Part shown: one piece after another, positions 27,031 through 37,113 of the stretch | How the letters are laid out: each line of letters opens with the position of its first letter | Numbering within the stretch: position 1 is the stretch's first letter | From: Teredinibacter franksiae | GTDB taxonomy: Bacteria > Pseudomonadota > Gammaproteobacteria > Pseudomonadales > Cellvibrionaceae | Length of the DNA stretch: 64,000 bases | Assembly: GCF_014218805.1 (NCBI RefSeq) | Contig: NZ_JACJUV010000008.1 | Location: forward strand, 496,001 to 560,000 | Direction: 5' to 3' | Notes under the pieces: generated by a model | What the model was told of the DNA's origin: nothing | The model's input: only the letters and a program-made list of their open reading frames with translations | Database searches by the model: none | Made by a program: the position numbers and the translations under genes

Positions 27031-28857
27031 TTAAACTACGTCTTCACTTTTTTGCTCGGCAGGCTCTGTCACCGGTTCGAGGCGGACCTTCACATAGGCT
27101 CCAGGCGCATCTTCTACTGGTGTATATTGCTGGCCTCCCATTGCTGGCGGCACTACTTTTTTACCCGCAAACAACACCAACCATTGGTGCCAATCTGTCC
27201 ACCATGAGCCCTCTTGCTGCTTTGCCCCCGCCAACCACCGCTGGTGATTTTCTGTCATTTTAGCGTTTACCCAGTGCGGATATTTCCCCTTACTTGCCGG
27301 ATTAACGACACCCGCCACATGACCAGATTCAGTTAACACAAATCGTGTCTCCCCCCCTAACAATAGCGCACTACGATAGGCAGCAGGCCACAATACTATA
27401 TGGTCTGCCATAGCCGCTAGGCAATACGCAGGGGTTTTAATAGCGTTTAAATCTACAGCAATACCTTTTACGGTAATGCCTCCTGCCTGGACTAAGTTGT
27501 TTTCCAAGTACATATTACGAAGATAGTACAGATAAGCAGGCCCTGGAATATTGGTTGAGTCTGAGTTCCAGTAAAGAATATCGAAAGGGGTGGGGTCTTT
27601 ACCTTTGAGGTAATTATCGATGAAGAAAGACCAGAATAGGTTGTTTTCCCTCAACAAGCTAAAGCTAAGGGAAAGAATACGTCCGTCCAAAAAGCCCTTC
27701 GACTCAACCACCTGTTCAATAAGTGGATACATTTGTTCTGAAATAAAATTACCGACCTCACCGGGCTCAGAGAAATCGAGCAATGTTGTCAAAAAAGTCA
27801 AAGACTTTATGCGCGTATCCCCTTGAGACAAGAGCCAGGCCTGCGTCACCGCCAACAGGGTGCCGCCCACGCAATAGCCCGCCAGATTAATCTCGCTGTT
27901 ACCGGTGACCGACTCGACAACGTTCAGCGCAGCCAATACCCCGTGACCGACATAATCGTCAAACTCTAAGCCCTTCAACGACTCATCGGGGTTCACCCAC
28001 GACACCATAAATACGGTATACCCCTGTTCTACCAACCAACGAACGAGGGATTTTTTTTCATCCAAATCCAGTATGTAATATTTGTTGATAAAAGGTGGGA
28101 TAATCAGCAGCGGAGTTTCGTAAACGTGTTCTGTAGAAGGAGAATACTGAATTAACTGTATTAACTTATTTTGATAAATAACTTTTCCCGGCGTATAAGC
28201 CAAGTCTTCTCCAAGCGTGAAGGCATCCAGATTAACTTGATTGATTTTAAATGCCTCGGTAGGACTATTGTCCAAATCCCGCATAAAATTATCGATGCCC
28301 TTAGCGAGGTTTTCTCCCTCGGTGGCCAATATCTCACGGCAGACTTCGGGATTTGTTAATACATAGTTACTCGGCGCCATGGAGTTTATAAACTGACGGG
28401 TATAAAACCTCACCTGCTCTTCCAGCTTTTTATCGTCAAATTCGAGCGTGTCCACCATTTGATGCATGTATTCAGCATTTAATAGGTAGGCTTGCTTTAT
28501 GTAACTAAACATTGGGTTGCCGCTCCAATCACCATCGACAAAGCGTTTATCATCCTTTTCTTCAACTACAACCGGCTCAACCGGCTGCCCCATCATAGCC
28601 CGCGCCGCGTTTTGTAAAAGCTCCTGCTGTTTTTCCATAAAATGCAGCTGCTGCTTAACAAATTGCTCGGCATTAACTTTAACGTTGGGTAGCTTGGCGG
28701 TTCCGCTGTCCAGTTTGGGCGAAGAGTTCTGCGCCAACACATCGGCACTGAATTGGCTGCGCACAATGCGTTGCACAACCTCTTTCATCATGTCGTTAAA
28801 CACGCCACCAAATTTATCTAAATATTGCAATACTTCGGTACGCTCCTGGTCGAGCAT
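27031..28857 (-). CDS. phaC: Class I poly(R)-hydroxyalkanoate synthase PhaC
   Basis: Polymerises (R)-3-hydroxyacyl-CoA to PHA granules. At 608 residues it is a class I-size single-chain enzyme with the N-terminal PhaC domain and an alpha/beta core. The lipase-like box GYCVGG carries the catalytic Cys329; MADHIVLWP supplies Asp and ESGHVAGVVNP the His. Substrate-handling segments LIIPPFINKYYILDL and GYTVFMVSWVNPD are present. AAGGAG nine bases before the ATG fixes the start. The gene lies between bdhA and phaR. Confidence 0.95.
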   Translation of the reverse strand: MLDQERTEVLQYLDKFGGVFNDMMKEVVQRIVRSQFSADVLAQNSSPKLDSGTAKLPNVKVNAEQFVKQQLHFMEKQQELLQNAARAMMGQPVEPVVVEEKDDKRFVDGDWSGNPMFSYIKQAYLLNAEYMHQMVDTLEFDDKKLEEQVRFYTRQFINSMAPSNYVLTNPEVCREILATEGENLAKGIDNFMRDLDNSPTEAFKINQVNLDAFTLGEDLAYTPGKVIYQNKLIQLIQYSPSTEHVYETPLLIIPPFINKYYILDLDEKKSLVRWLVEQGYTVFMVSWVNPDESLKGLEFDDYVGHGVLAALNVVESVTGNSEINLAGYCVGGTLLAVTQAWLLSQGDTRIKSLTFLTTLLDFSEPGEVGNFISEQMYPLIEQVVESKGFLDGRILSLSFSLLRENNLFWSFFIDNYLKGKDPTPFDILYWNSDSTNIPGPAYLYYLRNMYLENNLVQAGGITVKGIAVDLNAIKTPAYCLAAMADHIVLWPAAYRSALLLGGETRFVLTESGHVAGVVNPASKGKYPHWVNAKMTENHQRWLAGAKQQEGSWWTDWHQWLVLFAGKKVVPPAMGGQQYTPVEDAPGAYVKVRLEPVTEPAEQKSEDVV

Positions 28858-28887
28858 AGCGTATAACTCCTTTTTAAAGACCTCGCA

Positions 28888-29667
28888 CTATTTAATGGTC
28901 CAGCCGCCATCCAGCACTATAGATTGCCCTGTTAAATTTTTCGCTGCCGCAGAAAGTAAATATTTAACCGTTTCAGCAAGCTCATCCATTTCGATAAACG
29001 CTTTTTTTGGCATGGGTTCAAGCATGATTTTATTGATGACCTCAGCTTCCGACATGCCATGCTCCTTCGCTTGCTGCGCTATCTGCTTTTCTACAAGTGG
29101 GGTTTTTACATAGGAAGGGCAAATAGTATTAATGGTGATATCAAACTCGGCCGTCTCTAAAGCCACCACCTTGGAAAAGCCCAAAATACCGTGCTTTGCT
29201 GCCACATACGCGCTCTTATAGGGTGAAGCAACAAGCGCGTGAATGGAACCTATGTTGACAATTCGACCAAAGTTGCGCACTTTCATGCTAGGTAACAGCG
29301 CTCGGGTTAGCATTGCTGGCCCAACCAGCAGCACCTCGGTAAGCAAGCGCCAACGGTCTGCTGGAAAAGCCTCCAATTTCGCCACATATTGAAGGCCCGC
29401 ATTATTAATTAATACGTCTATATCACCAACAGCCTCAACGACTGAATCGATCGCCGCTTGAGAGGATACATCTAACGCCAGCGACCGAGATTTGTGGCCC
29501 TGCGCGCAAATTTCGCTGCTTACGGCTTTTGCCGCATCCCAATTTAAGTCGGACACAACAACCTCAACCCCGGTAGCCGCTAGTGCCATCGCGAGAGCCC
29601 TGCCGATACCACTGCCGCCACCAGTAATTAAAGCTTTCTTTACAGCAGTAACACTTTCTTCGACCAT
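28888..29667 (-). CDS. bdhA: 3-hydroxybutyrate dehydrogenase
   Basis: SDR enzyme interconverting 3-hydroxybutyrate and acetoacetate with NAD, used to recycle PHA monomers. From the chosen start, which follows GGAGG by eight bases, it has 259 residues. It shows ALITGGGSGIGRALAMAL, NNAGLQYV, SIHALVASPYKSAYVAAKHG (catalytic Ser-Tyr-Lys), INTICPSYVKTPLVEKQI and a GWTIK end typical of the family. It lies immediately upstream of phaC on the same strand, forming a bdhA-phaC-phaR-phaP order. Confidence 0.9.
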   Translation of the reverse strand: MVEESVTAVKKALITGGGSGIGRALAMALAATGVEVVVSDLNWDAAKAVSSEICAQGHKSRSLALDVSSQAAIDSVVEAVGDIDVLINNAGLQYVAKLEAFPADRWRLLTEVLLVGPAMLTRALLPSMKVRNFGRIVNIGSIHALVASPYKSAYVAAKHGILGFSKVVALETAEFDITINTICPSYVKTPLVEKQIAQQAKEHGMSEAEVINKIMLEPMPKKAFIEMDELAETVKYLLSAAAKNLTGQSIVLDGGWTIK

Positions 29668-29790
29668 CGCTAAACCCTCCCCCACACACGAATAAAGCAT
29701 TGTACTCCTGGCGAGGGTTACACCGTTATGTCTAAGCGGCTATTAATTGATCCATCTAAGGGGTCACCCCATTAATTGCTTACGGCCTCT

Positions 29791-29884
29791 GGCTTTGCCT
29801 GCGGTTCATGCGCAAAACAAATTTACAGACACGCTGATAGGCTGTTGAAAATTTTAACCTTATAAATGAATCGCAGGCAAAGCC
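29791..29884. repeat. 19-bp near-perfect inverted repeat
   Basis: GGCTTTGCCTGCGGTTCAT at the left pairs with ATGAATCGCAGGCAAAGCC at the right (18 of 19), with a 56-base interior. CCTCT just outside the left arm also matches AGAGG further right. It may be the terminal repeats of a small non-autonomous element. Confidence 0.7.
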
Positions 29885-29889
29885 CCGAA

Positions 29890-29928
29890 GGGCGCGCAGA
29901 GGGTAAAACCAATGAATAGAGGTGCCCT
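29890..29928. repeat. Dispersed hairpin element, copy 1 (after DUF4380-like gene)
   Basis: AATGAATAGAGGTGCCCTAA, with AGGGCGC about 25 bases away able to pair with GTGCCCT (one G-T). On the minus strand it begins right at the stop codon of the neighbouring gene. Confidence 0.6.
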
Positions 29929-30763
29929 AAGTAAGTACAGCTTCCTGGCTAGTCAACATTTCCTTGGTGAATGCCAATAGGCTAGAGCTACCTACCGCCA
30001 CCTGCACATCGACAGGAATTTCATAGAGCAACCAGTCGACCGACCAACGGGACGCCATACCCGGCAAAATAGCCCGAAACGCGCCCTGCTGTTCTATTTC
30101 TATGTACGGATTCTGGTTGTCTGCATGGGCGTAAATTTCCACTTCGGCTTCGCCGGGAGCAATTTCGCTTATTTCAACTTGAGGGAATTTTTTCAAAAAC
30201 AATAGACCCTTATTCACATTCGCCAACCAACCCTCGGTGTGATTGGCAAATATTTTGGGAATACCGGTTAATTTCTTGGGATTATACTCGTACCAATAGT
30301 GTCCATGAGCAAACACCGCATTACAGGTTGAGTGGATCTCTGGCGCGCCCAGTGAAGAATAAAAAGTAACGCCACCTGCTGTTCGGCTAATTTCCCAAGG
30401 GGCCATGGTGATAATACTATCGGTCTCGTTAACGATGGCATATTCAACCCGTATACCCTCATTTATCGGGCGAATGGTTTTTGTCAGGCGTATGCCCAAA
30501 CTTTCATCCAGCTCACTTCTTACCGCTAAACATTGAGCAGAATGCTTAAGCAAGTCATAGCGAGATTCATCCAAGACTTTCGGTGGGGGCCAGCCCCACA
30601 GAGATTGGGGCGATGGCCAAAAGGTTGATCCAGTTTGAATGCCTTCCGCTAGGAGCGCATTTTGAGAATTGTATTCGAATGATGTAATTCGACCACCGTT
30701 TAGGCTTAATGAAATTTGTCGGCCACAGGAAATCAGTTTTAACGCGTTCTGCTTAATATCCAC
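29927..30763 (-). CDS. DUF4380-like protein, probable sugar mutarotase fold
   Basis: A 278-residue protein without signal peptide. The pattern ISLSLNGGRITSFEYNSQNAL, TFWPSPQSLWGWPPPKVLD and APWEISRTAGGVTFY resembles DUF4380 proteins, which have a galactose-mutarotase-like beta-sandwich and act on or bind sugars. No catalytic assignment is possible here. It is divergent from the symporter and phosphorylase genes, suggesting a role in handling the same sugars, for example anomer conversion before phosphorolysis. The stop codon lies inside a dispersed hairpin repeat. Confidence 0.65.
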   Translation of the reverse strand: MDIKQNALKLISCGRQISLSLNGGRITSFEYNSQNALLAEGIQTGSTFWPSPQSLWGWPPPKVLDESRYDLLKHSAQCLAVRSELDESLGIRLTKTIRPINEGIRVEYAIVNETDSIITMAPWEISRTAGGVTFYSSLGAPEIHSTCNAVFAHGHYWYEYNPKKLTGIPKIFANHTEGWLANVNKGLLFLKKFPQVEISEIAPGEAEVEIYAHADNQNPYIEIEQQGAFRAILPGMASRWSVDWLLYEIPVDVQVAVGSSSLLAFTKEMLTSQEAVLT

Positions 30764-31550
30764 GCAAACTCCTAACGCACAGATTCCTTCCCTGAAGATA
30801 ACTGCTCAACCTCAACAATCAACAAAAGTCAGCCACCGCACATTGGCCACTTTTGTCAGAGAATAGAATTTTTTATTGTTATCATTTTCGTCGCCCCGCT
30901 TTTCAACACGGAGAAACGGTCTCGGCAAGTCTCGTTGCTCCCGGCTGTTTATAACAGCCAATCGAGCAGAAAACAAATCCGACTGAAAACATGAAATAAC
31001 ACGCCACCATTCCCCTGTATTTGCTCAATAAAGGGGCAGAATTAGGGGTAACCGCTCACCCAATCCAGCTGTCAGATAGGTAGCAACCATTAGGGGTAGG
31101 TAAGTTGATCAACATCAGTGCAACCAGTTTTTTTATTCAAAATGCTGCTAATTATTTCAATATCTCCTAAAATGGCCGCCGCTCGTGACGATTGGTATCC
31201 GCTTCGTTTACCGGAAGAATCTTTTCTGGGGGTGACTGACCATGCACATAGCACATCTGCATGGTCAGCGCATAACAAAAGATTTTTTTCTAGTAACCAA
31301 TGCTGGAATGACGAGAGCTAAAAGGTCAAACATAAGGCCTAACAAGCGCCACAGAGTTAACAGTTACTAACCAAAGGAGTGTCTGTACGAGCCTATGGCT
31401 CTGGAATGCCATTCAAAAGCATATAGGGAGTGCACTGCAATCCACATCTGTAGCGCCAAAACACCTCCACACATAACGCGCCTCCCAAAGCGGCTTCCAC
31501 CAGACCTTATATAACTACAAAAATTAAGTAAGCATTAAGGCGGCAGTTTC
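30764..31550. other. Long intergenic region upstream of the sugar symporter
   Basis: About 790 bases between divergent genes with no convincing coding frame. It contains an 11-bp perfect inverted repeat and must hold the promoters of both the DUF4380-like and symporter genes. Two overlapping 60-codon frames on opposite strands have no family pattern. Confidence 0.5.
31236..31268. promoter_or_regulatory. 11-bp perfect inverted repeat, possible operator or hairpin
   Basis: CTGACCATGCA and TGCATGGTCAG are separated by 11 bases, so arm centres are two helical turns apart, as for a dimeric regulator. It lies about 280 bases before the symporter start. A T-rich run follows on the plus strand but 13 bases away. 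Confidence 0.45.
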
Positions 31551-33458
31551 ATGCAATTATCGACTCTGGATATCTCCATTATCTGCTTCTATCTCGCCTC
31601 TACAATTGTTATTGGCTTGATATTGAAGAGAAAAGCATCAAAAAATCTCGACTCCTATTTCCTAGGCGGCAAGACTTTACCCTGGTACATGCTGAGCCTT
31701 TCCAACGCTTCAGGCATGTTCGACATTTCCGGTACCATGTGGCTCGTTACTCTACTATTCGTATACGGCCTGAAAAGTATGTGGATTCCGTGGTTGTGGC
31801 CAGTCTTCAACCAAGTGTTTCTCATGGTATTCCTCTCGCTCTGGCTGCGACGCTCAAACGTACTAACAGGTGCCGAGTGGATTCGCACCCGCTTCGGTGA
31901 TGATCTAGGGGGCAAGCTTTCCCACGGTATCATTGTTGCCTTTGCGCTTATCAGTGTACTGGGCTTCCTCGCCTACGGGTTTGTGGGTATCGGTAAATTC
32001 ATGGAAATTTTCATTCCATGGGAAAACGTATCGCCGTATGTACCCTTCGAAGTATCCGCACAATATGTACCGCACCTCTACGGCATTGTATTTACGTCAA
32101 TCGCAACGTTTTACGTAATGCTCGGCGGTATGCTGAGTATTGTTTGGGCTGACCTGCTGCAGTTCACCATCATGACGGTTTCAGCGGTAATCATTGCCGT
32201 GATCGCGATGAATAATGTGTCGCCGGAAGCCTTCAACGCCGCCGTGCCGGATGGCTGGACCAACCCCTTCTTTGGCTGGGAGTTAGGCTTAGATTGGACA
32301 AAAACCATTCCTGAAGTGATGAATAAAATTAACTCTGATGGCTACGAGCTGTTCAGCATTTTTGTCATGATGCTGCTGTTCAAAGGGGTGCTTATCAGCG
32401 CCGCTGGCCCAGCCCCCAACTACGATATGCAAAAAATTCTCGCCACCAAATCTCCTCGAGAAGCGGCGAAGATGAGCGGGTTTGTGTCCGTAGTACTTAT
32501 GCCTATTCGTTACTTAATGATCGCCGGCTTTACCGTTCTTGCCCTGGTGTTCTACTCCGAGCTCGATTTGCAATCCGGCGCCGATGTGGACTTCGAAAAC
32601 ATTTTGCCCGCCGCAATCAAGCAGTTCGCACCGGCTGGGGTAATGGGTTTACTTCTCGCGGGGCTACTAGCGGCCTTTATGTCCACCTTTGCCTCAACCG
32701 TTAACGCGGCACCGGCTTACCTTGTTAACGATATATACAAGCGCTACATAAACCCTGAAGCTTCAGCGAAAAAACTCATACACATGAGCTACGCCGTGTC
32801 GGTTGGCGTTGTCTTAATTAGTACGTGCATTGGCCTTTTCGTATCTAGTATTAATTCGGTATTACAGTGGATCGTATCCGGTTTATGGGGCGGCTACACC
32901 GTGTCTAACGTGCTTAAGTGGTATTGGTGGCGATTCAATGGCATGGGCTACTTCTGGGGCATGCTCGTGGGTATTCTCTGCGCATTGGTCGTGCCGCCTA
33001 TCCTCTCGGCTATTTTCCCAGGCACACCTGGCGACATACTGCCGCTTTACAGCTTCCCGGTTATTTTAGTTGCCTCTTCTCTGGCCGCGGTATTCGGCAG
33101 CATATATACCGAACCAGAAAATGAAGAACGACTGAAAGAGTTCTATAAGAAGGTTCGCCCCTGGGGCTTCTGGAAACCAGTACACGACATGGTTGCCGCC
33201 GAAAACCCTGGGTTCACCCGAAACCCCAATTTCGGTCGAGACATGCTCAATATCACCATTGGTATTGTGTTGCAAACCTCGCTAGTAGCCTTGCCAGTAT
33301 TCTTTGTTATTAGGGAATTTTACTCCGCCGCCATTACTGCTGCCCTCGCCGCTGGCGCTGGTTTGATTCTATGGCAAACCTGGTACAAAAAATTATGCGA
33401 CTGGCCAGAAGAAGAAATGGCTCGCGAGCAGTCTGCGAAAGCAAGGGCCGCTGAATAA
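31551..33458 (+). CDS. Sodium:solute symporter family transporter
   Basis: A 635-residue membrane protein of the SSS family (about 13-15 spans). Recognisable parts are DSYFLGGKTLPWYMLSLSNA near residue 33 with the sodium-site-type region that follows, GAEWIRTRFGDDLGG, and AAFMSTFASTVNAAPAYLVN in a late helix. The C-terminus is extended by two further spans and a charged tail. AAGGCGG precedes the ATG. It lies 231 bases before the cellobiose phosphorylase gene and probably imports a glucoside or its disaccharide; the actual substrate is inferred from position. Confidence 0.88.
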   Translation: MQLSTLDISIICFYLASTIVIGLILKRKASKNLDSYFLGGKTLPWYMLSLSNASGMFDISGTMWLVTLLFVYGLKSMWIPWLWPVFNQVFLMVFLSLWLRRSNVLTGAEWIRTRFGDDLGGKLSHGIIVAFALISVLGFLAYGFVGIGKFMEIFIPWENVSPYVPFEVSAQYVPHLYGIVFTSIATFYVMLGGMLSIVWADLLQFTIMTVSAVIIAVIAMNNVSPEAFNAAVPDGWTNPFFGWELGLDWTKTIPEVMNKINSDGYELFSIFVMMLLFKGVLISAAGPAPNYDMQKILATKSPREAAKMSGFVSVVLMPIRYLMIAGFTVLALVFYSELDLQSGADVDFENILPAAIKQFAPAGVMGLLLAGLLAAFMSTFASTVNAAPAYLVNDIYKRYINPEASAKKLIHMSYAVSVGVVLISTCIGLFVSSINSVLQWIVSGLWGGYTVSNVLKWYWWRFNGMGYFWGMLVGILCALVVPPILSAIFPGTPGDILPLYSFPVILVASSLAAVFGSIYTEPENEERLKEFYKKVRPWGFWKPVHDMVAAENPGFTRNPNFGRDMLNITIGIVLQTSLVALPVFFVIREFYSAAITAALAAGAGLILWQTWYKKLCDWPEEEMAREQSAKARAAE

Positions 33459-33689
33459 TACGGTGCAAAATCGGCTTTCAGGTTTTTCCTTCAGCATAAC
33501 AAATGCTGCAATGGGAAAAACCTGGGGGCCGCTGCTACCTGCGCAGAGCAGTGCAGTCACCAACGTATTCACAAAACCAACATTATAATAAGAAAAAATA
33601 GAGCGTTGCGAGCAAGCGATTTTAACCTCTTGCTCAAACCGCTCTCATTATTTTAATTACCAAAATCACTAGCTAAGGTACTAACTGAG

Positions 33690-36125
33690 ATGAAATTTGG
33701 CCATTTTGACGACGTCGCGAAAGAATACGTCATCACCAACCCCCAAACTCCTTACCCATGGATAAACTATCTGGGCAACGAAGACTTCTTCAGCCTTATG
33801 TCCAACACAGCAGGCGGCTACACTTTTTATAAAGATGCCAAGTTCCGTCGACTCACCCGCTACCGCTACAACAATATCCCCGTCGATAACGGCGGAAAAT
33901 ATTTTTATATTAACGACGGTGGCGACGTTTGGTCTCCAGGCTGGAAACCCGTAAAAGCTGAGCTCGACAAATACTCCTGCGCACACGGCATGAGCTATAC
34001 CCGCATTACCGGAGAGCGCAATGGCGTTGAAGCTGAGGTCACTTACTTTATTCCGCTAAAAACCTGGGCGGAAGTTCAAAAAGTAAAATTGACCAACAAG
34101 TCGAGCGAAACCAAAAAACTGAAGTTTTTCTCTTGGGCCGAATGGTGCCTGTGGAATGCTGAAGACGATATGCAAAACCTTCAGCGCAACCTATCCACCG
34201 GTGAAGTAGAAGTGGAAGATTCCGTTATCTACCACAAAACAGAATTTAAAGAGCGTCGCAATCACTATGCGTTCTACTCGGCAAACACGGCTATTCAAGG
34301 CTTCGATACCGATCGCGATATATGGAAAGGTCTGTACAACGACTATGACCGCCCCGACGCTGTATTTGAGGGTAAGCCTCGCAACTCCGAAGCCCACGGT
34401 TGGTCTCCCTGTGCGTCGCACTACATTGAGGTTGAATTAGCGCCGGGCGAAGAAAAAGACCTGATCTTTGTACTCGGCTACATCGAAGTAGAGCCAGAGA
34501 ACAAGTGGGAAAGCAAAGGTGTTATCAATAAAGAGCCAGCAAAAGAACTGATTGCCCGCTTCGACACCGTCGAAAAAGTGAATGCCGAACTGACCAAACT
34601 CAGTGATTACTGGACGGACCTACTGTCAACGTATTCGGTTGATTCTGGTGATGACCGACTCGACCGCATGGTGAATATCTGGAATCAATACCAGTGCATG
34701 GTGACATTTAACATGAGCCGCTCGGCCTCGTTTTTTGAAACCGGTATTGGCCGCGGCATGGGTTTTCGAGATTCCAGCCAAGATTTAATCGGCTTCGTGC
34801 ATCAAGTACCGGAACGTGCCAGAGAGCGCATTATCGATATTGCCTCAACACAGTTTGAGGATGGTTCTGCCTACCACCAATACCAGCCCCTAACAAAGCG
34901 CGGCAACGACACTTTAGGTGGCGGCTTTAACGACGACCCCCTATGGCTAATTCTGTCGACAACAGACTACATCAAAGAAACCGGAGACTTCGGCATTCTT
35001 GATGAACAAGTGCCATACGACAACGACGAAAGTAAAGCCACCAGCCATTACGAACACCTGAAGCGCTCGTTCTACTTCACGGTTAATAATTTGGGCCCCC
35101 ATGGTCTTCCACTCATCGGGCGCGCCGATTGGAACGACTGCCTGAACCTCAACTGCTTCTCGGAAGACCCTAACGAATCCTTTCAGACCACCGGCAACAA
35201 GAAAGGCTTCACCGCTGAATCCTTAATGATTGCAGGTTCCTTTGTTCTGTACGGAAATGAATTTATCAAACTGTGCAAAACCATCGGCAAGGAAGACGAT
35301 GCAGCTGAAGCCCAAAAACATGTTGACGCGATGATAGCCGCCGTTAAAAAAGACGGCTGGGACGGAGACTGGTACCTGCGCGCCTACGACTATTACGGCA
35401 AGAAAATCGGCTCTAACGAAAACGAAGAAGGTAAAATCTTTATTGAATCACAGGGTTTCTGTGGCATGGCCGGTATCGGTCAGGAAGACGGCTTAGTACA
35501 AAAAGCCATGGATTCAGTAAAAGAGCACCTCGACAGCGATTACGGCATTGTGTTGCAGCAACCCGCGTTTACCAAGTACTACATCGAGTACGGGGAGATA
35601 TCCACCTACCCAGCAGGGTACAAAGAAAACGCAGGTATATTCTGTCATAACAACCCTTGGGTCATTATTACGGAAGCACAGCTGGGGAACGGCGATCGGG
35701 CTTTTGAGTACTACAGCAAAATCGCCCCCTCCTATCTAGAGGATATTAGCGACCTACATAAAGTTGAGCCCTATGTTTACTGCCAAATGATTGCCGGTAA
35801 AGATGCCTTTAAGCCCGGCGAAGGTAAAAACTCCTGGCTGACCGGTACCGCTTCGTGGAACTTCGTTGCCATTACCCAGTACATACTCGGGGTTAAACCG
35901 GAGTACAACGGGCTAGCCGTTAACCCAAGTATCCCTAGCGCATGGAGTGGCTTCAAAGTGAACCGTAAATTCCGTGGCACTCACTACAATATCGAAGTGA
36001 AAAACCCGAATAACGTTAGTTGCGGGGTTACCTCCTTAATGGTAAACGGAGAGCCTGTAGACGGTACTTTAATTCCCCTGCAAGCAGAGGGAATCACCGT
36101 GGACGTAGTCGTTACTATGGGTTAA
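33690..36125 (+). CDS. Cellobiose phosphorylase, GH94
   Basis: Cytoplasmic GH94 enzyme of 811 residues that cleaves cellobiose with phosphate to alpha-glucose 1-phosphate and glucose. Family hallmarks are [20 protein letters not shown] and [10 protein letters not shown] at the start, [20 protein letters not shown], the catalytic Asp480 in [10 protein letters not shown], and [15 protein letters not shown] (Glu636, Tyr640), matching the acceptor-site Glu and Tyr known in cellobiose phosphorylases. There is no signal peptide. It pairs with the upstream symporter: import followed by phosphorolysis, saving one ATP per cellobiose. A strong terminator follows. Confidence 0.94.
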   Translation: MKFGHFDDVAKEYVITNPQTPYPWINYLGNEDFFSLMSNTAGGYTFYKDAKFRRLTRYRYNNIPVDNGGKYFYINDGGDVWSPGWKPVKAELDKYSCAHGMSYTRITGERNGVEAEVTYFIPLKTWAEVQKVKLTNKSSETKKLKFFSWAEWCLWNAEDDMQNLQRNLSTGEVEVEDSVIYHKTEFKERRNHYAFYSANTAIQGFDTDRDIWKGLYNDYDRPDAVFEGKPRNSEAHGWSPCASHYIEVELAPGEEKDLIFVLGYIEVEPENKWESKGVINKEPAKELIARFDTVEKVNAELTKLSDYWTDLLSTYSVDSGDDRLDRMVNIWNQYQCMVTFNMSRSASFFETGIGRGMGFRDSSQDLIGFVHQVPERARERIIDIASTQFEDGSAYHQYQPLTKRGNDTLGGGFNDDPLWLILSTTDYIKETGDFGILDEQVPYDNDESKATSHYEHLKRSFYFTVNNLGPHGLPLIGRADWNDCLNLNCFSEDPNESFQTTGNKKGFTAESLMIAGSFVLYGNEFIKLCKTIGKEDDAAEAQKHVDAMIAAVKKDGWDGDWYLRAYDYYGKKIGSNENEEGKIFIESQGFCGMAGIGQEDGLVQKAMDSVKEHLDSDYGIVLQQPAFTKYYIEYGEISTYPAGYKENAGIFCHNNPWVIITEAQLGNGDRAFEYYSKIAPSYLEDISDLHKVEPYVYCQMIAGKDAFKPGEGKNSWLTGTASWNFVAITQYILGVKPEYNGLAVNPSIPSAWSGFKVNRKFRGTHYNIEVKNPNNVSCGVTSLMVNGEPVDGTLIPLQAEGITVDVVVTMG

Positions 36126-36149
36126 ACATTCCAATCAATTCAACACATG

Positions 36150-36178
36150 AGCCCTGGCAATTACCAGGGCTTTTTTTT
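36150..36178 (+). terminator. Intrinsic terminator after cellobiose phosphorylase
   Basis: GCCCTGG-CAATTA-CCAGGGC followed by eight T. The remaining 250 bases to the next start hold only its presumed promoter. Confidence 0.92.
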
Positions 36179-36431
36179 GCATGGTGCAACACCACCTCCG
36201 GTGCGTGCAAATAAGTAACACCCCTCACCATACCTCAGCCCATTATTCTCTAATGGCATATAAAATGCTTAATAATGGCGTTAATATAACCCTTTAAAAG
36301 GTTATTGATTAAAAATTCCTCATTCGATAACAAAACAATCTAGCCGGAATGTAACTTTGGGTAACACTGATCGAGATGAATGTGTAACATACTCACATCT
36401 TATCTACAGCCACCCAACAAGAGTCTTACCC

Positions 36432-36896
36432 ATGAAAGCAACTGTACTTATTTCAGCCCTGATAGTAACCCTGGCCGCACCTTTCGCCTCAGCCTACTCC
36501 ATTGTCGACACCCAGCTTATTACAGGTACTGTTGAGAAAGTAGACGTACAAAACAACCTTTTAGTGATTAACAAAAACTTTGGCAAGCCTGAAGCCGTTC
36601 AGCTTCCAGCCAATGCTAACATTGAGCTTCAAGGTAAAACCGCCAGCCTATCGGCTTTAGAATCGGGCGATAAAGTGCGAGTTGCACGTACAACACTTAC
36701 GCCTACCACCAAAGAGATTAGCGGTGAAATTGTTCGCTTAAATCGATCCGATAACAGCGCATCTATTCGTACAGATGCTGGCAAATTAGTCAAAGTAAAA
36801 TTTGGTGACAAGCTGCGCGTCCACGGTATCGTTGAATCAAACTCAATCGATAGCCTACGCAAAGGCCACTTGGTGTCTTTTGGTAGCACCAAGTAA
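36432..36896 (+). CDS. Small exported protein with OB-fold-like repeats (DUF5666-like)
   Basis: A 154-residue protein with a clear signal peptide (MKATVLISALIVTLAAPFASA). The mature part has two similar beta-rich units: LITGTVEKVDVQNNLLVINK with LESGDKVRVART, and ISGEIVRLNRSDNSASIRTD with VHGIVESNSIDSL. This resembles DUF5666-type periplasmic proteins of unknown role. An in-frame start 25 codons earlier would bury the signal peptide and is rejected. It lies between two sugar genes but has its own terminators on both sides, so a functional link is uncertain. Confidence 0.75.
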   Translation: MKATVLISALIVTLAAPFASAYSIVDTQLITGTVEKVDVQNNLLVINKNFGKPEAVQLPANANIELQGKTASLSALESGDKVRVARTTLTPTTKEISGEIVRLNRSDNSASIRTDAGKLVKVKFGDKLRVHGIVESNSIDSLRKGHLVSFGSTK

Positions 36897-36920
36897 AGCA
36901 AACCACTACCCCATACGCCC

Positions 36921-36950
36921 AAAAAGCCCGCATTTGCGGGCTTTTTCGTT
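36921..36950 (+). terminator. Intrinsic terminator after the small exported protein gene
   Basis: AAAAAGCCCGC-ATTT-GCGGGCTTTTT; symmetrical, so it can act in both directions. Confidence 0.92.
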
Positions 36951-37040
36951 TCTTCACGCCTACCATTTGTGACACATCATTTAACCAAACATGAATGGTG
37001 CAGCCTCCCTAAAAAGCCGGTTATACTGCCTACGGCCTTT

Positions 37041-37052
37041 GTAACCGATTAC
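37041..37052. promoter_or_regulatory. Possible LacI-type operator upstream of the GPH transporter
   Basis: GTAACCGATTAC is a 10-of-12 palindrome with a central CG, flanked by TTT and CAAA, about 60 bases before the start. LacI/GalR regulators often bind such sites. No regulator gene is nearby, so this is only a candidate. Confidence 0.4.
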
Positions 37053-37113
37053 CAAAATCGGACGCCACTTACTCTAGAATGTTCCAATAACAATAATATT
37101 AGTAAGAGACACC

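Noticed and set aside
28517..29113. A 198-codon plus-strand frame at the phaC/bdhA junction
   Set aside because: Antisense to the ends of two clear genes; no homology pattern.
31090..31321. Two opposed short frames in the 790-base gap before the symporter
   Set aside because: They overlap each other, lack ribosome-binding sites and family patterns, and cover the inverted repeat.
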